From CBDCYH01 sp965224105 (GTDB lineage Bacteria; Bacteroidota; Rhodothermia; Rhodothermales; JABDKH01): a DNA stretch of 64,000 nucleotides. The position numbers and the translations under genes are program-made. The notes below the pieces were generated by a model. That model had not been told where the DNA came from, ran no database searches, and saw only the letters and a program-made list of their open reading frames with translations. Positions 25,419 to 34,109 of this stretch are shown piece by piece; positions within the stretch are counted from its first letter, which is position 1; each line of letters begins with the position of its first letter. Location: assembly GCA_965224105.1 (NCBI GenBank), contig CBDCYH010000002.1:1178001-1242000 (forward strand), written 5' to 3'.

Positions 25419-26612
25419 CTATTTACGTTTCGACTGCAATTCTTTCGCTACCGCGGCATAAGCATCCCGAAATGGAATTCCGGATGCAGCCATGGCGTTG
25501 GCTTTTTCTGTTGCAAACACTTCATCAGGCAAAGTTTTCTCGACAAACTGTGTTTGATCGATGCCGGTGACCATGATGTTCACAGACTCGATGGCGGAGT
25601 CAATTGCGCGGAACAGCGGCTGTTTTAGAAGCTGCATATCGCGGTGATAGCCAGAGGTCAGCTTGGAGCTGATCGAAAGGGCCTCCACGAGGATGCCGTT
25701 AAACTGCGCGCTGCGACCCCGAACCAGCTCAAAGATGTCGGGATTGCGCTTCTGGGGCATGATGGAAGACCCCGTTGTTATCGAGTCGCCCAATCTTACC
25801 AGGGAGAACTCTTTTGATGCGAACAGAATGAGATCGGATGCCATTTTCCCGAGATCCGCCATCAAAAGCGTGAGCTCAAAAATTAGCGATGCTTCGGCCT
25901 TGCCGCGCGACAGCTGGACGGCGGTAACAGGCGATTGCGTTTCGTTAAAACCGAGCGATTTGGTGGTAGCACTCCGATCGATGTCTATCCCCGGCGTCCC
26001 GTATCCTGCAGCGGAGCCGAGCGGGTTTATGTTGATGCGCGCAAGCGTTCGCGAGAGCCCGTGGGCATCGTCTTGCAGTGCCGCGATGTACCCTCCAGCC
26101 CACATCGCAACCGTGCTTGGCATAGCAATTTGTGTGTGCGTGTAGCCCGGTAAAGCCAAATCGCCCTGCCTGCCAATGAGGCCATTCAAGCTTTCAATTA
26201 GTGTCTTTATGCAGCTGGTGATGCGATATATTTCCGAGCGCATATACAGCCGTAAAGCAGCTAAAACCTGGTCGTTACGTGATCGTCCCAGGTGCACTTT
26301 TTTACCGACTTCTCCCAGTGATTCAACCAATCTGTTTTCCAGCGCCGTGTGTACGTCTTCCTCTTCCAGCGCGATCGTCCATTCGCCACGACCGTGTGAT
26401 GCTGCAATCTCCGCTAGTGCATGGCCAATATCTCTTGCTTCACCTGGTGCAAGTAGACCCTGCTGCTCCAACATATCTGCGTGCGCGCTGGAGGCCTGGG
26501 CGTCAAACTCCACCAGGCGTGCGTCGAGGAGATAGTCGTCGCCCACGGTAAAGGTGAGTACACGCTGGTCCAATGGTACCCCTTTGTCCCACAAGCGCTT
26601 CTTCTTGGTCAC
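25419..26612 (-). CDS. argH: Argininosuccinate lyase
   Basis: 397 residues, start GTG 26612 overlapping the argE stop (GTGA). Signatures: SAHADML, EEEDVHTALENRL, HLGRSRNDQV, the lid and active-site motif TTGSSIMPQKRNPD (about 270-283), and FRDAYAAVAKEL at the end. It splits argininosuccinate to arginine and fumarate in the cytoplasm as the last pathway step. The usual enzyme has 440-470 residues; this one stops soon after the ASL C-terminal VPFRDA motif, so about 25-50 residues are missing at the C-terminus. Last gene of the arg operon. Confidence 0.95.
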   Translation of the reverse strand: MTKKKRLWDKGVPLDQRVLTFTVGDDYLLDARLVEFDAQASSAHADMLEQQGLLAPGEARDIGHALAEIAASHGRGEWTIALEEEDVHTALENRLVESLGEVGKKVHLGRSRNDQVLAALRLYMRSEIYRITSCIKTLIESLNGLIGRQGDLALPGYTHTQIAMPSTVAMWAGGYIAALQDDAHGLSRTLARININPLGSAAGYGTPGIDIDRSATTKSLGFNETQSPVTAVQLSRGKAEASLIFELTLLMADLGKMASDLILFASKEFSLVRLGDSITTGSSIMPQKRNPDIFELVRGRSAQFNGILVEALSISSKLTSGYHRDMQLLKQPLFRAIDSAIESVNIMVTGIDQTQFVEKTLPDEVFATEKANAMAASGIPFRDAYAAVAKELQSKRK

Positions 26613-27715
26613 GATGGCTCACCTCCATGTAGTTTTTCTACTGAGCGTAGTAGTGCAAGGTAGTAGTCTGCTCCTTGCACTAATTCGGATTCGGTCACCC
26701 ATTCGTCCGCAGTATGAGATCGGGAAGAAGACCCGGGGCCGACTTTGATACTCGGATACGCGGACCCAAAGAAGACCATATCAGACATTGTACTCGATCC
26801 AAATGTGCGGCTCTGTCCGGCTCCGGCCTCAAGTGCGGCCAGAACTATTATCTCATCTTCGCGGGTGCTAACCGGGACTAATCTGCTGCTCTGAACCTCG
26901 ACAGATCCCTCAACTATTCGCCGAAGCTTGTCTAGATACTGATCATGCGTCGCAGACGGGACCGTTCTAATGTCAAGTGTCGCTCGAGCTTCGGGTGGGA
27001 TCACATTCTTCGCAATGCCTGCGCTGAGCATAGTGGGCTGGATGGTTGCCGCGCCGAGACTGGCTGTTGCTTGGCCAAGTGAACCCGCTTCGGCGATGGC
27101 TAAAAGGTCTTTGGCCAGCCCGTGCACTGGATTTGCCGTCTGCACAGCCGATGCGTTTGCGGCATGGCAGGATTCGCCGCGATGAACCACATCCGCAATT
27201 AGAAGCCCTTTTTGTTCGATTGCGATCTGTAGGTCGGTTGGCTCACCGATTACGCATCCGAGGATGCTTTCTCCGTCAAGCCGAGAAATGAGTTGGGAGC
27301 TGCCCAGCCCGGTCGTCTCTTCCTGCTCCGCAAACGCTACGATGAGGTTGACGTAGCGATATTCGTCTTGGGCAAAGCGGAGTGCAGCGGCAGTCATACA
27401 AGCAACGGATGCTTTGGCGTCGTTGCTTCCAAGGCCAGTAAGGATGCCGTCGCTGCGACGCAACCGGTGCGGGTTGCCAGTCCATCCTTCAACCGGCGGC
27501 ACTGTGTCCAGGTGGGAATTGAACACGACAACGGGTGCACCGGGATTGGATGCCGGGACCCTGGCCATCGCGCTGTTGCCGATTCGGGTAACATCAGAAA
27601 GAGAGGACTCTACAAAAAACGATTCTACAAGCGAGGCTATAGTTTCTTCGCTCCCCGAAACGGATGGCGTTTCGACAAGCATGGTGTGCCATTCGAGAAG
27701 CTGCTCCGTGTTCAT
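26609..27715 (-). CDS. M20-family N-acyl-ornithine/N-acyl-citrulline deacylase (ArgE-type)
   Basis: 368 residues. M20 metallopeptidase motifs: NSHLDTVPP (zinc ligands His, Asp), GLGSNDAKASV, AFAEQEETTGLGS (catalytic Glu pair), IGEPTDL and SRSHTADEW near the end. In this operon it must remove the acyl group after carbamoylation, i.e. from N-acetyl- or N-succinyl-citrulline, because the carbamoyltransferase is of the acylated type. Which acyl group is used cannot be read. Overlaps argB upstream and argH downstream, each by 4 bp. Confidence 0.88.
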   Translation of the reverse strand: MNTEQLLEWHTMLVETPSVSGSEETIASLVESFFVESSLSDVTRIGNSAMARVPASNPGAPVVVFNSHLDTVPPVEGWTGNPHRLRRSDGILTGLGSNDAKASVACMTAAALRFAQDEYRYVNLIVAFAEQEETTGLGSSQLISRLDGESILGCVIGEPTDLQIAIEQKGLLIADVVHRGESCHAANASAVQTANPVHGLAKDLLAIAEAGSLGQATASLGAATIQPTMLSAGIAKNVIPPEARATLDIRTVPSATHDQYLDKLRRIVEGSVEVQSSRLVPVSTREDEIIVLAALEAGAGQSRTFGSSTMSDMVFFGSAYPSIKVGPGSSSRSHTADEWVTESELVQGADYYLALLRSVEKLHGGEPS

Positions 27716-28629
27716 GGCTGCAGCGCGGTTCTATCTTTGACGATGAGTGTGCCTGAGCCTTCGTTCGTGAACACTTCCAGCAACAGGCTGTCCGGGATTT
27801 TGAAGGAGATCATGTGCACCCGGGTCACTCCTCCTGTTAGTGCTTTTCTTGTTGCAGCGATCTTTGGCAACATTCCGCCTGCAATTTGTCCACTCCGCTC
27901 GCACTCGTTTAGTTCTTCCAGATCCAGGTAAGAGATAAGTGATGATGCGTCGTTTGGATCTGCCAACAACCCCGCCGGACTTGAGACAAGGATTAGTTTT
28001 TCCGCTTGCAGGCTAATGGCGATCTCGGCGGCCACGGTGTCGGCATTGATGTTTAGAATCCCGCCGCTATCATCTGCAGACAGTGGAGAGATGATGGGTA
28101 CGATACCGTCTTGCAACAACTGCTCAACAGTGGAGGTGTCGACCGAAAGTATATCGCCAACGTGCCCGTAGTCGACGGTGGTTGCATCGGTTCCAACACC
28201 TACCTCGACGGGTGGCCTGCGCACCGCTCGTACCAGGCCCGCGTCAACCCCGCTCATACCGATGGCTTTGATGCCGACGTCACGGCAGTGCGCAAGCAAC
28301 TGCGTGTTGAGCGATCCATTGAGGACCATGGCAGAAAGCTCGAGACTCTTCTCATCCGTTATCCTTCGCCCCTCCACAAAGTGTGGCGTGATTCCGAGGG
28401 CGTGCGACAGTGCATCAGACTGCGGGCCGCCGCCGTGTACCACCACCGTTCGAATTCCCAGTTGGTGCAGCGTCGCCACCTGGTCCACGAATTCGCGGGT
28501 GGTAGCACTCGAGCCCAACACAGCACCTCCAGCTTTGATGACGAACGTTCCGCCTTTGTACAAGCGGATGTACGGGATTGCGTGTTTGATTGCCCTTACG
28601 GCAATCGACTGATCGGGAGGGTTTGTCAT
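27712..28629 (-). CDS. argB: Acylglutamate kinase (N-acetylglutamate kinase type)
   Basis: 305 residues. Amino-acid-kinase motifs: FVIKAGGAVL (phosphate loop), VVVHGGGPQ, VEGRRITD, MSGVDAGL, and NINADTVAAEIA near residue 200. The N-terminal 25 residues extend past the minimal fold as in arginine-sensitive kinases, though the regulatory helix is short. It phosphorylates the gamma-carboxylate of N-acyl-glutamate. One base separates it from argF' upstream, and it overlaps argE downstream by ATGA. Confidence 0.93.
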   Translation of the reverse strand: MTNPPDQSIAVRAIKHAIPYIRLYKGGTFVIKAGGAVLGSSATTREFVDQVATLHQLGIRTVVVHGGGPQSDALSHALGITPHFVEGRRITDEKSLELSAMVLNGSLNTQLLAHCRDVGIKAIGMSGVDAGLVRAVRRPPVEVGVGTDATTVDYGHVGDILSVDTSTVEQLLQDGIVPIISPLSADDSGGILNINADTVAAEIAISLQAEKLILVSSPAGLLADPNDASSLISYLDLEELNECERSGQIAGGMLPKIAATRKALTGGVTRVHMISFKIPDSLLLEVFTNEGSGTLIVKDRTALQP

Positions 28630-28630
28630 A

Positions 28631-29629
28631 TCAATTGGTTAGGAGGGTGTGCAAGACGGCCATCTGGGCCCATTGCCGGTTGGCAGCCTGGCGAATGACG
28701 ACAGATCGGTCGGACTCAAGGACATCAGCCGAGACTACGACGTCCCGGCGCACGGGGAGGCAATGCATAAATTTGCAAGCGTCTTCCGCATTCTCAAACC
28801 ACGATTCTGACACGCACCATTCACCCAGGTTCGCCCTTGCCTGCTTCTCGCGAGCGTGGTCGCCATAGAATTTTGCGGAGCCCCACGACTTTGCGTACAG
28901 AACATGGCAATTGTCCATCGCGGCAGAGATGGATGATGTTTCGTTTACGGACCCGCCGGAGATTTCGGCAAGGCTTGTCGCTTCGGCCGTTACCGATGTT
29001 GGCAATGCGTATTCATCGGGTCGCAGGACCGTTACGTTCATGCCTCTTTGCGCTGCCATTTTCAGCACAGCGGTTGGTACGGCCAGGGGTAGAGGCTTTG
29101 GATGATTAGCCCAGGACAAAACAAAATTTGCATCCGCGGGAATCTCGAGCTCGTCCATCGTTTTCCAATCGGCGAGCGCCTGGCATGGATGGTCGCTGGC
29201 GGATTCCAGGTTTATGAGCGGAACGGTACACGCTGCCTGAACTTGCGCAAACCGTTTGTCGTTGAGGTCTGCAGCCAGGTCGTCGCCGCTGGCAAACATC
29301 CGCACAGCGAGGACATCAGAATAGGAAGCCAACACAGGGATCGCCTCTTTGTAATGCTCGGCATGTTTTCCGTCCATGCGCACTCCCGTCTCCCATTCGA
29401 GCGACCACGTTGCATTGCCGGGCGAAATGACGAAGGACGAGCCGCCCAGCCGTGCCATGGCTGATTGCATCGAGGACAGTGTCCGCAGCGACGGATTCAT
29501 AAAAACCAAACCCAGGACCTTTCCCTTACATGCGGTGACTTGTGGCTGTCTTTCCAGCGAAGCAGCGAGCTGGAGAAGGTTGCGGATTTCCGTCACCGGC
29601 ATTTTGGCTAAAGAGATGAAGGAGTTCAT
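28631..29629 (-). CDS. N-acyl-ornithine carbamoyltransferase (SOTCase/AOTCase type)
   Basis: 332 residues. The motif FMNPSLRT (43-50) replaces the STRT of true ornithine carbamoyltransferase, and MHCLPVRRDV replaces HCLP-type ends: both mark the acylornithine branch (N-acetyl-L-ornithine or N-succinyl-L-ornithine carbamoyltransferase) of Xanthomonas and Bacteroides. In MDGKHAEH (85-92) the specificity position is Ala90; the published switch is Glu92 in the Xanthomonas acetyl enzyme and Pro90 in the Bacteroides succinyl enzyme. Flanking sequence (LEWETGV, EAIPVL) is closer to the succinyl form. Cytoplasmic; feeds the ArgE-type deacylase. Overlaps argD by ATGA. Confidence 0.88.
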   Translation of the reverse strand: MNSFISLAKMPVTEIRNLLQLAASLERQPQVTACKGKVLGLVFMNPSLRTLSSMQSAMARLGGSSFVISPGNATWSLEWETGVRMDGKHAEHYKEAIPVLASYSDVLAVRMFASGDDLAADLNDKRFAQVQAACTVPLINLESASDHPCQALADWKTMDELEIPADANFVLSWANHPKPLPLAVPTAVLKMAAQRGMNVTVLRPDEYALPTSVTAEATSLAEISGGSVNETSSISAAMDNCHVLYAKSWGSAKFYGDHAREKQARANLGEWCVSESWFENAEDACKFMHCLPVRRDVVVSADVLESDRSVVIRQAANRQWAQMAVLHTLLTN

Positions 29630-30771
29630 GACGGTAGTGCGGCCAATTTTTCGACAAACGCATCGACGTGTTCAATCGAAAGGATGAGCGGTGGCAGGAG
29701 GCGCACGATGTTTGGGTCTGATGATCCACCGACGAGAACATCGTTCGCCAATAGTTCTGCCCTCACTTCTTTTGCCGGTCGTGTCGTGCGGAGCCCAATC
29801 AGAAATCCTTCGCCATGCACAGCCTCCACAGGGCCGCAGGTAACTTTGGCGCGCAGGTATTCCGAAACGTCAAGCACATTATGCAGGAGATTCTTTTTCG
29901 AGATGGTGCCTATGACCGCGGATATTAGCGCGCAGGCCATGGGACCACCGCCGAAAGTCGAGCCCATGTCTCCGGTGGATAAGCCGTGTGCGAGTTTGTT
30001 GTTCAACAATAGCGCTGCGGCAGGAAAGCCACCTGCCAAGCCTTTGCCTGTGGTTAACAGATCCGGGTCGATGCCGTGTTTTTGCGCGACGAACGGATGG
30101 CCGCATCGGCCCATGCCGCACTGGACCTCGTCGAATATCAGAACGGCGCCGGTTTGGTCGCAGCAGCGTCGGGCGGTTTCGAGATATTCTTTCGAGAGCG
30201 CAAATGCACCGCCGATTCCCTGGACGGGCTCGAAGATCACAGCGGCAGCGCCTTCGTCGATGGCGGATTCGAGTTCCTGCGGATCATCGCGGGAAACCCT
30301 CGTTACATTGAATGGCGTGGTGGGAAATCCGTACCACCGTTCCGATCCATCAGTGAGTGCCGCCGCGGCAGCCGTTCTGCCATGAAACCCCTTGTCAACA
30401 CAAATAACTTTGTTGCGGCCGGTGTGACGACAGGCAAGGCGTAGCGCGTTTTCGTTCGCCTCTGCGCCCGAGTTGACAAAGAAAACGGACGTCAGAGAAT
30501 CTGGGGCGAAAGAAAGTAAGTCGTCGGCGGCCCGTTCGCGCACGTCCAGTGGTACGACGTTGCTCTGAAAAAACAGGTCGCTCGCCTGCTTCGCGAGGGT
30601 CTCAACGAGCACCGGGTGGTTGTAGCCAAGCAGCGCGGTTGCATGTCCGCCGTACATGTCCAGAAATTTCCGGCCATCGGCAGTGAAGATGAATGCGCCG
30701 TCTCCACGCGTGGGCCGGAGATCAACCTGAGAATACACAGGCGCCAATGATTGATTGTTGTCTGTCGTCAT
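29626..30771 (-). CDS. argD: Acylornithine aminotransferase
   Basis: 381 residues from ATG 30771, which overlaps the argC stop as ATGA; a longer reading from 30885 adds 38 residues running through the argC end and is rejected. Class-III aminotransferase motifs: FVNSGAEANENALRLA, FHGRT, LIFDEVQCGMGRCG, and TTGKGLAGGFPAAALL with the PLP-binding Lys. It transfers an amino group to N-acyl-glutamate semialdehyde. Arg at the substrate carboxylate is present in several places but specificity (acetyl or succinyl) is not decided. Confidence 0.95.
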   Translation of the reverse strand: MTTDNNQSLAPVYSQVDLRPTRGDGAFIFTADGRKFLDMYGGHATALLGYNHPVLVETLAKQASDLFFQSNVVPLDVRERAADDLLSFAPDSLTSVFFVNSGAEANENALRLACRHTGRNKVICVDKGFHGRTAAAAALTDGSERWYGFPTTPFNVTRVSRDDPQELESAIDEGAAAVIFEPVQGIGGAFALSKEYLETARRCCDQTGAVLIFDEVQCGMGRCGHPFVAQKHGIDPDLLTTGKGLAGGFPAAALLLNNKLAHGLSTGDMGSTFGGGPMACALISAVIGTISKKNLLHNVLDVSEYLRAKVTCGPVEAVHGEGFLIGLRTTRPAKEVRAELLANDVLVGGSSDPNIVRLLPPLILSIEHVDAFVEKLAALPS

Positions 30772-31820
30772 AGCCATCCCAGTCCAGGCGTTGTGAGGCC
30801 GAGCTCTTGTGGAAGTCCGTGCATCTGATTCAGCAACTGGATGCCTCCTCCGCTGGCGCCTTTGATGAGGTTGTCGAGACAGCAAAAAACGGCCACGCGG
30901 TTGTCCTGCACGACGGGGTGGATTAGCACCCGGTTGGTGCCCACGACATATTTGAGTTTGGGCGGATTGTCGGAGATTTCGACGAACGGAGAATCAGCAT
31001 AAAAATCGTGATACAGGGCGTGCACCTTTTCGTTTGATGTGCTGGAGGAAAGCTCGGCGTGGTTCACGGTGTAAATGCCGCGCGCAAAAGGCCCCGACAT
31101 CGGCGTAAATGCAACAGTGACGTCGTGTCCCGAACATGATGCAAGGAGCATTTCCATTTCGGGTTGGTGACGGTGGGAGAGGGGTTTGTAACCGTAGACG
31201 TTGGAGTTTCTTTCCGGGTGATGTGTGGAGGCTGTCGGGGTTTTACCAGAACCGGTGCTGCCGGTGATGGCCGTGGCAACGATCGCGCTTGTCAAATCCG
31301 CTTTTGCGAGCGGTGCGGATGCAAGTACGACCGCAGTTGTAAAGCAGCCGGGGTGGCTCGCGAACGACGCGGGGGTGGTTGCTAGTTCTGGGAGCATACA
31401 GGAGAAGGAGGCGAGCAGCTCTGGGGCTCCGTGCGTCGAACCCGGATAGTGTGTGCGGAATGTTTCTTCAGTGCGGTGTCTGAAATCTGCCGACAGATCG
31501 ACAACTACCATGTCGAGCCCGGTACTTTGGGCCAGGTTGCATACATGTTTTATGGGGCCCGCCGCGGATCCGTGGGGCAGGGCGCTGAGAATGGAGAGGT
31601 TTTCCGCCTGGTTGAGAAGTGACGGTACGTCGTCCATCGAGCAGAACCGTTCGGTCGGATAAACACCGGCGAGATGGGGAAAGGCGTCTCTGATCGATGA
31701 CCGGGGCACGGAGTTCGACACTATCCCGAGGAGCTCGAACTCTGGGTGGATGGCGATGAGGCGTAGCAATTCGCCGGCGGCGTATCCCGTGCCACCCAGT
31801 ATGATGCAATGTTTCTTCAT
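30768..31820 (-). CDS. argC: N-acyl-gamma-glutamyl-phosphate reductase
   Basis: 350 residues. GGTGYAAGELLRL (nucleotide-binding Rossmann start, about 9-21), VVDLSADFRHR, ASHPGCFTTAVVL with the catalytic Cys, TAITGSTGSGKTP, SHRHQPEME. Reduces the acyl-phosphate of ArgB to the semialdehyde with NADPH. Position: one base after the P-loop gene, overlapping argD by ATGA. Normal length. Confidence 0.95.
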   Translation of the reverse strand: MKKHCIILGGTGYAAGELLRLIAIHPEFELLGIVSNSVPRSSIRDAFPHLAGVYPTERFCSMDDVPSLLNQAENLSILSALPHGSAAGPIKHVCNLAQSTGLDMVVVDLSADFRHRTEETFRTHYPGSTHGAPELLASFSCMLPELATTPASFASHPGCFTTAVVLASAPLAKADLTSAIVATAITGSTGSGKTPTASTHHPERNSNVYGYKPLSHRHQPEMEMLLASCSGHDVTVAFTPMSGPFARGIYTVNHAELSSSTSNEKVHALYHDFYADSPFVEISDNPPKLKYVVGTNRVLIHPVVQDNRVAVFCCLDNLIKGASGGGIQLLNQMHGLPQELGLTTPGLGWL

Positions 31821-31821
31821 G

Positions 31822-32898
31822 CTAACTCGGTGATGGTTCCGGCCTGCGTCGCGCGTTGGTTACGCATTGCAGCACCAGTTCGCCGAGCTGTTTGGATTGC
31901 GTGCGTGCGTTCAGGCCAGCGATCCCTAGTCGTTCGGCGATGATGCCAACACCAACCTCGTTATCCGTCGCGGGGCCGGTTACAGCAATCGGTTCGATGC
32001 CGAATTGTTCACGCAGTAGGACGATACCTCCCCACGCGCCAACGGGGTCATTCGCCGCAAGGACAACACCTGTTAGGTTGGTTTTTACCTGCGGATCCGA
32101 GAGGATTGCTTCAACGCCGTACGCACCCAGGATGCCGTCGCCAAGTTCGAATACGATAACATCGGGGGCCCCGGCTGACATCTCCGCGAGGAGCGACCGA
32201 GTGAGTGCGGCGCCGTTTTTGTCGGTGGTGGTTATCACGCCGAGATCGGTGAAGATCGCAGTACGCTTTGCGCCTGCGTCTTCCATTGCAAGGATGTCTC
32301 GCCTGAGGGAAACACCCGTTGCCTTGAAGGCATGCACGTTGACGCCGTTGTGCGCAAGGTGTCTGATGAGCGCTTCGGCAGCCGCAGTCTTCCCGCAGTT
32401 CATGCAGGTACCCGCTATGGCGATCACGGGTACGTCGATGTTGGTGATCTGCGCCGCATGGTTGAGCCGTCGCTGTCCGGCACGGGCCGGTACTCCCACG
32501 CGCTCACCAAGAATGGGAAACTCCAGGACGCTGCCAACTACCTCGCAGTCGAACGGCTCGCCCAGGTCGGGATGGGAGGCATCGCAGATACCCATCGCCC
32601 CGCCCATGTTGAGGATTTGTATTGTGTCGCCGGGAGCAAGTTGTTCGGGCAGGTGACCTGAATATCCGAAGAGTGCCTTTCGGTGACCCAGCGCGCCAAC
32701 AACGTAGTCGCCTTTCTTGACGCGAGCCAGCCGACCTGAGGTAAGCTCGATCTGGTTATAGTTGTTCTTGTCGTTCAAAACGCGAGCGGCAACAAGAACA
32801 CCCTCCTCGCAGGGAATGGTGCTCCCAACGCGGATTTCTTTGCCCAGCCCGGTGCCCAAGGTTACGGATGCTATCTTGTCGACGAGGAGTGATTTCAT
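31822..32898 (-). CDS. Unknown P-loop protein of the arginine operon, DUF1611-like C-terminal domain
   Basis: 358 residues from ATG 32898, which overlaps the argG stop as ATGA (a start at 32991 would add 31 residues inside argG). Residues 1-150 are a beta-rich domain of no recognised family (GxLVAARVL, VGALGHRKALFGYSG). Residues 155-345 are a SIMIBI-like P-loop domain: Walker A GTCMNCGKT (163-171), FKATG (191-195), FTDLG (216-220), VIVFELGDGILGAYGVEAIL (248-265 region), VVLAANDP. The E-x-G-x-G...Y-G-V pattern and K-A-T-G recall DUF1611 (and BioD), one member of which, DgcN, is reported to N-acetylate D-glutamate. The operon needs a glutamate N-acyltransferase and has no other candidate. Function inferred only. 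Confidence 0.72.
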   Translation of the reverse strand: MKSLLVDKIASVTLGTGLGKEIRVGSTIPCEEGVLVAARVLNDKNNYNQIELTSGRLARVKKGDYVVGALGHRKALFGYSGHLPEQLAPGDTIQILNMGGAMGICDASHPDLGEPFDCEVVGSVLEFPILGERVGVPARAGQRRLNHAAQITNIDVPVIAIAGTCMNCGKTAAAEALIRHLAHNGVNVHAFKATGVSLRRDILAMEDAGAKRTAIFTDLGVITTTDKNGAALTRSLLAEMSAGAPDVIVFELGDGILGAYGVEAILSDPQVKTNLTGVVLAANDPVGAWGGIVLLREQFGIEPIAVTGPATDNEVGVGIIAERLGIAGLNARTQSKQLGELVLQCVTNARRRPEPSPS

Positions 32899-34109
32899 AA
32901 TGCTTCCGCCTCGGTTTTTGCAGCGCGATGGTGGAGCGACGTCGGCACTGCAAATATTTTGGCTACGCCGGCGGCATCTCGGCCAGTCCATTCTGTGGCT
33001 GATTCCCCGTAGTTGGACCGGGATGCATCCATCAACGAGTGCGGCGATTGCACCCCGGTAACGAAGGCATTGCCGGGTTGCAAGGTGAAGAACACGTCCC
33101 CCGTAACCCGCTGCTGACTCGACAGGAAGTAAGCCTCCATGTCTCGGCAGGCCGGATCCAGGTGCCGTCCTTTGTGCACGAGGTTGCCGTAAGTTGTAGC
33201 GAGCGAGTCTTTTGCGAGTTGTTGTTGCTCGGACAGGGTGATCTTCTCCAGCTCTCGGTGCGTTTGCAGTAGTAACGTAGCCGCGGGGGCCTCAAAGCCG
33301 ACGCGGCCTTTTATCCCGAGCATTGTGTCGCCCACGTGAATGCCGCGTCCGATGCCGTAGCTTGCGCCAAGCTGGGTGAGGAGTGCGATAAGGTCGACTG
33401 GCGATGACGCGACGCCGTCGAGCGCGATGGGTATGCCAGCGGAGAACGAGAGCACGTGCTCTGTAGCGGGGAGGTTGTTGTCGAAGGCCCCGGCTGAGAG
33501 AGGCCACGCACTTTCCGGGATGGATTCTTTGGAGGTGAGGGTTTCAACACCACCGACAGTTACTCCCCACAAACCCTGATTGACGGAGTACGCTGCACCG
33601 TGCGCCGGGACAGGAAGGTCGGAGTCACGCAGGAACTCCACCTGTGCTGATCGAGAGACGGGGAAGTCGCGCACGGGTGCGATAATTTCCAATTCGGGAA
33701 ACAGGGTGCGCAGCGTTATTTCAAACCGAAATTGATCGTTGCCTGCCGCGGTGCAGCCGTGCGCAATTGCAGTAGCGCCAATCTTTTGCGCAAGCTTGCC
33801 GCACTCGCGTGCTTGCAGGTTTCTTTCTGCGCCAACGCAGATGGGGTAGAGGTGGCCGCGTGTCACGTTACCCATGATCAGAAACTTGATCACCTCGTCG
33901 AAAAAGATGTCTTCTGCCGGTATCGTGAAGTGATTGGATGCGCCCAATTGTTTGGATAGGCGTTCTAGCGCAGATGCATCCATGTCACCGCCGGTGTTGA
34001 CTGTCGCGGTCACAACTGGGCGGTCATAGTTTTGAATCAGCCAGGGGATACAGTAAGAAGTGTCGAGACCCCCTGAGAATGCCAGGAGGATGGGAGGTTG
34101 GCTAGGCAT
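32895..34109 (-). CDS. argG: Argininosuccinate synthase
   Basis: 404 residues from ATG 34109. The ATP pyrophosphatase loop AFSGGLDTSYC is near residues 8-18; further motifs ARECGKLAQKIGATAIAHGCTAAGNDQFRFE, and PVRDF are those of the Bacteroidota-type argininosuccinate synthase (about 400 residues; shorter than the 440-residue enterobacterial form). Couples citrulline and aspartate with ATP. The start overlaps argR (stop at 34104) by 8 bp. First biosynthetic gene after the regulator. Confidence 0.94.
   Translation of the reverse strand: MPSQPPILLAFSGGLDTSYCIPWLIQNYDRPVVTATVNTGGDMDASALERLSKQLGASNHFTIPAEDIFFDEVIKFLIMGNVTRGHLYPICVGAERNLQARECGKLAQKIGATAIAHGCTAAGNDQFRFEITLRTLFPELEIIAPVRDFPVSRSAQVEFLRDSDLPVPAHGAAYSVNQGLWGVTVGGVETLTSKESIPESAWPLSAGAFDNNLPATEHVLSFSAGIPIALDGVASSPVDLIALLTQLGASYGIGRGIHVGDTMLGIKGRVGFEAPAATLLLQTHRELEKITLSEQQQLAKDSLATTYGNLVHKGRHLDPACRDMEAYFLSSQQRVTGDVFFTLQPGNAFVTGVQSPHSLMDASRSNYGESATEWTGRDAAGVAKIFAVPTSLHHRAAKTEAEAL

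Noticed and set aside
29626..30885. Longer argD start at 30885
   Set aside because: Adds 38 residues that are the other-frame reading of argC; the ATGA overlap at 30771 gives the normal N-terminus.
31822..32898. Gene X as MobB or dethiobiotin synthetase
   Set aside because: The P-loop and fold class are similar but the N-terminal beta domain and arginine operon context do not fit either, and BioD motifs beyond the P-loop are missing.
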